Source of the DNA: Caryophanales bacterium
GTDB taxonomy: Bacteria > Bacillota_I > Bacilli_A > RFN20 > JAISJY01
Length of the DNA stretch: 8,921 bases
Direction: 5' to 3'
NCBI GenBank assembly: GCA_031261365.1
Contig: JAISJY010000143.1
Location: 1-8,921 of the forward strand
A program made the translations under genes and the position numbers. The notes beneath the pieces were generated by a model. The model made no database searches and was not told where the DNA came from. It saw nothing but the letters and a program-made list of their open reading frames with translations. Positions 4,946 through 8,921 of the stretch are shown piece after piece. Position 1 is the first letter of the stretch. Every line of letters begins with the position of its first letter.

Positions 4946-6946
4946 TTATTTAGTAATTGTTTTAATAATACGAGCCAAAGTAGTTTTTATTTCTTTAATA
5001 TCTAAAGGTTTAGAAATATGAGCATCCATTCCTGCTTCCTTACTCGCTGTTCGGTCATCCTGCATCGCATTAGCTGTCATTGCTATAATCGGTATATGTT
5101 TATTCCAGCCTTGTTCAAACTCTAATTTTCTAATTTCTCTACTAGCTGTCATTCCATCCATAATCGGCATTTGAATATCCATAAAAATTAAATCATAAGT
5201 ATTATTTAAAAAGGCATCAACAGCTTCTTGACCATTGACTACTAAATCTAATTTAAAACCAAACTCTCCTAAAACTGCCAAAGCAATTTCTTGATTTATT
5301 TCATTATCTTCTACTAATAAAGCTTTATAACCACTATAATCCACAAAATCAGTTTCATCATTTTCCATATTTGTTAATAAGTCTTCTTCTTTCACAATAT
5401 CTAATATTATTTCAAAACTAAAATTACTCCCTTGACCAATTTCACTAGTTACCATAAACTTGCCACCCATTAACTCTACTATCGCTTTAGAAATAGATAA
5501 ACCTAACCCTGTTCCACCAAACTTTCTAGCCGTGGAATTATCAGCTTGAGTAAAAGGCATAAACAAATTATCTAATTGCTCTTGGCTCATTCCAATACCT
5601 GTATCTATAACTGAAACTTTTAATTGAACTTTCTTATCAGTTACAATAGTTGAATTAATAATTAGAGAAGCACTACCCTCTAAAGTAAACTTAGCCGAAT
5701 TACCTAAAATATTCAAAAGAACTTGAGAAAATCTTAAACTATCACCTAATAAAACTTTTGGAGTATTATCAGAAATTGTAATATTTAATTCAATATTCTT
5801 TTCATCCATCTTTGGAGCAATTAATTCTCTAATATTTTCCACAATTTCTCTAATGACAAATGGTTGACTTTCTAAAGTTAATTTACCCACCTCTATTTTT
5901 GAAAAATCTAAAATATCATTAATAATTCCCAATAATAAAGAAGCCGAAGACTGTATTTTCTTTAAATAATCCGAGCGTTTATCTTCTTCTTTACTTTGCA
6001 TTGCTAATCTAGTCATACCTAAAACCCCATTCATTGGTGTTCTTATCTCATGGCTCATTCTGGCTAAAAACTCTTTTTGAGCTTTATTACTTGCCTCGGC
6101 TGAAGCCAAAGCAGCTTGAACTTTATAAGAATCATTAATACTTTCTGCCATTGAATTAATACCTTCAACAACTATTCCTAATTCTCCTTTGCTTGGTAAT
6201 AAACGGTATTCTAAATCAGTCTTTAATATTCTTGTTCCTTCTACAATTCTATTAACATCTTTAAAAACTGCCCGAGAAAAATAAATAGCCAAAGCTAAAA
6301 TAACAATAAAACCAGCAATTAAAGCTATTGTTACTCCATTAGTCATATTTCTAAATTGTTGTTCAATATCATTTGTTAACTCAGTAGCCCAGCAATAACC
6401 AATAACTGTTCCATCTTTAACAATTGGAACCATAGCATTTAAAATATTACCTCTCACCATTGTTCCAAAAGTACAATTTTCCGTATTTGTTGCCATAACT
6501 GTTCTGCCAGGATGATTAAGAGCAATAGGCGTACCCACAAAATTATAAAATAATTCGCTAGGACCATAAGTTATAATAGAGTCTAATTCTAAAGAATAAT
6601 AACCAACTCCTAATCCCTCTGAACTACGAGCCACTAAATCTGTTCTTGCCTTTAATTCAGTATTTAAAACATTGATTTGATTTTCTCTTGTTAGCAAAGA
6701 AGCGCTCTTTTCAATTAAGATTTCATCATAGGATTTATCAAGTAAATCTCTTAGTAATCTAGCATAACCTAATAACTTATCTTCCTTTTCTTTATAAAGA
6801 ATATTTTGAGAAATGTTTTGACTAGAAAATAAATAACCACCTAAAGAAAGTGACATAAAAAGAATAATTATGATAATTGTCTTTCCTTGAAAAGACTTTA
6901 AGAAGCTTTTTAACAAAGTAAATAATGACTTTTTTTCAGTATTCAT
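4946..6946 (-). CDS. Membrane hybrid sensor histidine kinase with Cache-like sensor and C-terminal receiver domain
   Basis: The protein has 666 residues. Order of parts: short basic N-terminus; membrane helix at about 23-41; extracytoplasmic sensor at about 42-203, Cache-like, with GLGVGYYSLELDSIITYGPS, HPGR and MVRGNILNAMVPI segments; second membrane helix at about 204-224; HAMP-like linker at about 225-275; HisKA with H-box FLARMSHEIRTPMNG (phosphorylated H299); HATPase with N-box LNILGNSAKFT (N416), DTGIGM (448-453) and GGTGLGLS (477-484); then a receiver domain from about 540 with acidic E546-D547, phosphoacceptor D590 (FMDIQMP), T624 and K646. All catalytic residues are present. There is no HPt domain and no separate response regulator or output gene in the window, so its target is unknown. 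The ligand is also unknown; sensors of this type in other bacteria bind small molecules. The start is ATG with AGGAGG at 6951-6956, spacing 4 nt. It ends 48 bp before thyA, without a clear terminator between them. Confidence 0.94.
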   Translation of the reverse strand: MNTEKKSLFTLLKSFLKSFQGKTIIIIILFMSLSLGGYLFSSQNISQNILYKEKEDKLLGYARLLRDLLDKSYDEILIEKSASLLTRENQINVLNTELKARTDLVARSSEGLGVGYYSLELDSIITYGPSELFYNFVGTPIALNHPGRTVMATNTENCTFGTMVRGNILNAMVPIVKDGTVIGYCWATELTNDIEQQFRNMTNGVTIALIAGFIVILALAIYFSRAVFKDVNRIVEGTRILKTDLEYRLLPSKGELGIVVEGINSMAESINDSYKVQAALASAEASNKAQKEFLARMSHEIRTPMNGVLGMTRLAMQSKEEDKRSDYLKKIQSSASLLLGIINDILDFSKIEVGKLTLESQPFVIREIVENIRELIAPKMDEKNIELNITISDNTPKVLLGDSLRFSQVLLNILGNSAKFTLEGSASLIINSTIVTDKKVQLKVSVIDTGIGMSQEQLDNLFMPFTQADNSTARKFGGTGLGLSISKAIVELMGGKFMVTSEIGQGSNFSFEIILDIVKEEDLLTNMENDETDFVDYSGYKALLVEDNEINQEIALAVLGEFGFKLDLVVNGQEAVDAFLNNTYDLIFMDIQMPIMDGMTASREIRKLEFEQGWNKHIPIIAMTANAMQDDRTASKEAGMDAHISKPLDIKEIKTTLARIIKTITK

Positions 6947-6966
6947 TTACCCTCCTAATCAAAAAT

Positions 6967-6975
6967 ATTATACCA
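6967..6975 (-). promoter_or_regulatory. Extended -10 promoter of the sensor kinase gene
   Basis: On the minus strand the sequence is TGGTATAAT, a consensus TATAAT preceded by the TGn extension. It lies 20 nt upstream of the ATG and just past the stop of the SSB-like gene. No good -35 box is visible, which is typical for extended -10 promoters. The predicted leader is about 14 nt and carries the AGGAGG site. Confidence 0.55.
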
Positions 6976-6999
6976 TAACCTCAAAGTTTTCTTTTCTTT

Positions 7000-7347
7000 C
7001 TAAGTAATTTTTATGATATATTTAAGCAAAAAGGTCTTTTTTAAATAACATCTACTCACTAAAAAAGCATTCTTAAAAGGAACTTTACTCACTATCATTA
7101 TTGATTCTTGAATGATTTTAAGAAAACTATCATTTATTTCTATTCTTCCTTTAACACATACTACATCACCTGAAACTAAATACTTTACCTCATTAAAAGC
7201 TAGTTCATTCCAAGGATATATCTTAAAGATATCAACATCATATTCATTATTATGATTTAAAAAAGATCTAATTGTTTCTAATTCATAATAGTTCTTATCT
7301 TTTATCCCACCTACTACTCTACCTACTAAATTTAAACTATTAAGCAT
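7000..7347 (-). CDS. Small OB-fold protein resembling single-stranded DNA-binding protein (SSB-like)
   Basis: The protein has 115 residues. The N-terminal MLNSLNLVGRVVG resembles the first OB-fold strand of SSB (M-x-N-x-V-x-L-x-G-R-L). IYPWNELAFNEVKYLVSGD (43-61) followed by VVCVKGRIE (62-70) corresponds to SSB's W-x-K-L-A-E-x-x-x-x-x-L-x-K-G-D-L-V-x-V-x-G-R-I block. I infer a single OB fold of about 88 residues that binds ssDNA or another nucleic acid. Unlike housekeeping SSB, it is short and has no acidic C-terminal tip for partner proteins; it ends in a basic-hydrophobic tail (KKTFLLKYIIKIT). The start is ATG with AAGAGGGG (core GAGGGG at 7353-7358), spacing 5 nt. It lies 72 bp after ftsK and may be read from it or from a weak TAAAAT at 7363-7368. 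A paralogue or diverged accessory SSB is more likely than the cell's main SSB. Confidence 0.65.
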   Translation of the reverse strand: MLNSLNLVGRVVGGIKDKNYYELETIRSFLNHNNEYDVDIFKIYPWNELAFNEVKYLVSGDVVCVKGRIEINDSFLKIIQESIMIVSKVPFKNAFLVSRCYLKKTFLLKYIIKIT

Positions 7348-7419
7348 ATTTACCCCTCTTCTATTTTAAAACAATTAAAAAAGATAATTTAACTTAATAA
7401 TATTCTATTTTCTACTATT

Positions 7420-8802
7420 TTATTCTATATAGTCCGGATTAGGATTATATTTACCTGTTCTATTATCTTGAATTATAACCCCTTCTTGTAATAGAGCCAT
7501 GACAATTTTATCAGCCCTTCCTGCCCCTACTCCTAAAAAAGAACCAACATTTGTTTTAGTAAAGAAACTCTTACTCAAGACAAACTTCTTAGCTCTATCA
7601 AAGTAAATCTTATCTTCATCATTTAAACTAACCCCATCTCCATCATCTGTTTTTTCAACTAAATCTAAAAATTGTGGGAAATAATCAGGTTTTCTTTGAA
7701 TTTTACAAGCCTCAACCACTCTATTTATTTCCTCCATAGAAATATAAGCACCTTGAGCTCTAGTCGGTTCACCACCACTTTGAGAGACTAACATATCTCC
7801 ATTACCAAAAAGTTTCTCAGCTCCACGACTATCTAAAATAACCTCACTATCTTTACCCGCCGCGACATGAAAGGCAACCCTTAATAAAATATTAGATTTA
7901 ATCTTACCACTAATAACATCAACTGTTGGTTTTTGTAAAGCTACTACTAAATGAATACCCGCTGCTCGAGCCATTTGTCCTAGTCTGGCAATAGAATCTT
8001 CAATAGATTTATCTTGACCAATTAATTCAGCATACTCATCAATAATACAAACTAAATAAGGCATTAAAGGCATATTCTTATCTCTAATTCTCTCATTATA
8101 TTCTTTAATATCGCGACATCCAGATAACTTTAATTTATGATATCTTTCTCCCATTTCAACTACTAATCTTTTCATTAAAATACTCGCTTCACTACTTTCT
8201 GTAATAATCGGACATGCTAAATGAGGTATATCATTATAAACACTAAACTCCACCATTTTTGGATCAATAATAACAAACTTTAATTCGTCAGGAGTTGCTT
8301 TCAATAATAAGGAAATAATAAAAGTATTTAAAAAGACCGATTTACCACTTCCTGTAGCTCCAGCCACTAACATATGAGGACCTTGTTTAGCAACATCATA
8401 AAATAAGGACCTGCCCATTGCTGGTTTACCAAAAGGAACATTTAAGATGCTTTTATTTGGTTCTTCGTCAATTAATAACTCTTTTAAATAAACAGGATTA
8501 ACTTTAGCATTAGGAACTTCAACTCCCACTTCTTTAGTACCAGGAATTGGATTTAATATTCTAACTGAGCTAACAGCCAAAGCCTGCATCACATCTAAAT
8601 CAATGTTATTATATTCCCGCATAGAAGTTTCTTCACCATTTTTAATTCTTAAAGTCGTGAAAGCTGGAGAAAAAGTAAAATAATTAACCCGACAAGCAAT
8701 TCTTAAACTTTCTAATTTTTGTTGCAAAGCTTGAACTCGGGCTCGAGCAATTTGAATATTTTCAAAATCATTAGCTGGTTGAGGATTATCTAATAAAGAC
8801 AA
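7420..8802 (-). CDS. ftsK: FtsK/SpoIIIE-type DNA translocase, motor and gamma domains (5' end uncertain)
   Basis: This is the ATP-driven dsDNA pump that moves chromosome termini through the closing septum. From TTG at 8802 there are 460 residues: alpha domain at about 1-110; RecA-like beta motor with Walker A GATGSGKS (148-155), Walker B VCIIDEYAEL (251-260), ALQKPTVDVISGKIKSN (family ATQRPSVDVITG.IKAN) and ILDSRGAEKLFGNGDML (322-338); and a winged-helix gamma domain at about 393-460. The gamma helix reads GVGAGRADKIVMALLQEGVI instead of the common IGYNRAARLID-type sequence, so DNA-motif recognition may differ. The TTG has no ribosome binding site. It falls inside the conserved Y-x-x-P-S-L-x-L-L motif: the codons just upstream read HYTVPS, so the real coding sequence goes further. 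In-frame TAA codons at 8878-8880 and 8890-8892 then interrupt it. The N-terminal membrane helices of FtsK are not in the window. Confidence 0.9.
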   Translation of the reverse strand: MSLLDNPQPANDFENIQIARARVQALQQKLESLRIACRVNYFTFSPAFTTLRIKNGEETSMREYNNIDLDVMQALAVSSVRILNPIPGTKEVGVEVPNAKVNPVYLKELLIDEEPNKSILNVPFGKPAMGRSLFYDVAKQGPHMLVAGATGSGKSVFLNTFIISLLLKATPDELKFVIIDPKMVEFSVYNDIPHLACPIITESSEASILMKRLVVEMGERYHKLKLSGCRDIKEYNERIRDKNMPLMPYLVCIIDEYAELIGQDKSIEDSIARLGQMARAAGIHLVVALQKPTVDVISGKIKSNILLRVAFHVAAGKDSEVILDSRGAEKLFGNGDMLVSQSGGEPTRAQGAYISMEEINRVVEACKIQRKPDYFPQFLDLVEKTDDGDGVSLNDEDKIYFDRAKKFVLSKSFFTKTNVGSFLGVGAGRADKIVMALLQEGVIIQDNRTGKYNPNPDYIE

Positions 8803-8921
8803 ACTAGGAACAGTATAATGTTTTGGAACATAAATAAAGTCTTTTTCTAAATGTTCAAAATCATCTTCTTCTTTGAATTATTCCTCTTCTTAAAAATCTT
8901 CTGTTAAAGGTTGGTGATATT
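8803..8921 (-). pseudogene. Upstream ftsK coding sequence interrupted by two in-frame TAA codons
   Basis: In the same frame as the motor, bases 8877 to 8803 read FKEEDDFEHLEKDFIYVPKH then YTVPS. This is an acidic linker followed by the conserved FtsK motif, so it was evidently coding. Just before it are TAA (8878-8880), EEE and TAA (8890-8892). Upstream of those, the frame reads YHQPLTEDF to the window edge. No ATG, GTG or TTG lies between the last TAA and 8802, although an AGAGGA site occurs at 8882-8887. The other two frames read arginine-rich or stop-interrupted peptides. It may be a disrupted gene, a split gene with an unusual start, or a sequence error. Confidence 0.55.

Noticed and set aside
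8878..8892. TAA read as a sense codon (altered genetic code) to rescue ftsK
   Set aside because: Five other genes here end in TAA exactly where their conserved families end, so TAA acts as a normal stop.

Overview
The window is AT-rich throughout and reads as chromosomal housekeeping DNA from a low-GC Gram-positive bacterium. The families present (Bacilli-type ThyA, DHFR, Pdp, PlsC, RarA and an FtsK/SpoIIIE motor) and the AGGAGG-type ribosome binding sites fit the Bacilli, possibly an uncultured gut lineage near Erysipelotrichales or the Mollicutes. That placement is inference. Tryptophan is written TGG in complete, conserved proteins, so the Mycoplasma code (TGA = Trp) is not in use. All nine visible stops are TAA or TAG.

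Layout: the left edge holds the 3' end of rarA on the plus strand. Everything else is on the minus strand, so it is transcribed right to left. Convergent with rarA, and overlapping its 3' end by 17 bp, is pdp (pyrimidine-nucleoside phosphorylase), which has its own promoter. Next comes a 254-bp non-coding gap. It contains an unexplained four-copy 10-bp tandem repeat bracketed by a perfect 8-bp inverted repeat. Then follows a tightly packed unit in the order thyA - dfrA - plsC - GNAT-domain gene. Its genes overlap by 8, 8 and 32 bp, and it is probably read from a promoter just upstream of thyA. Upstream of thyA is a hybrid sensor histidine kinase with its own extended -10 promoter, then a small OB-fold (SSB-like) protein, then an FtsK/SpoIIIE-type DNA translocase motor at the right edge.

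How the genes work together: thyA and dfrA form the classic dTMP/folate couple, since ThyA makes dihydrofolate and DHFR reduces it back. plsC (phosphatidic acid synthesis) and the acetyltransferase ride on the same transcript. pdp salvages or degrades pyrimidine nucleosides. rarA, the SSB-like gene and ftsK belong to DNA maintenance and segregation but do not form one operon here.

Points most worth a second look: (1) two in-frame TAA codons just upstream of the ftsK motor, with conserved FtsK sequence continuing past the first usable start codon; (2) the 10-bp repeat cassette at 1852-1917; (3) a thyA promoter placed so that the mRNA would be leaderless; (4) a DHFR lacking the basic residues that normally contact the NADPH 2'-phosphate; (5) a GNAT protein with an unrecognised N-terminal half. 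I see no mobile element, CRISPR array, tRNA or rRNA, and nothing that clearly amounts to a new multi-gene system.
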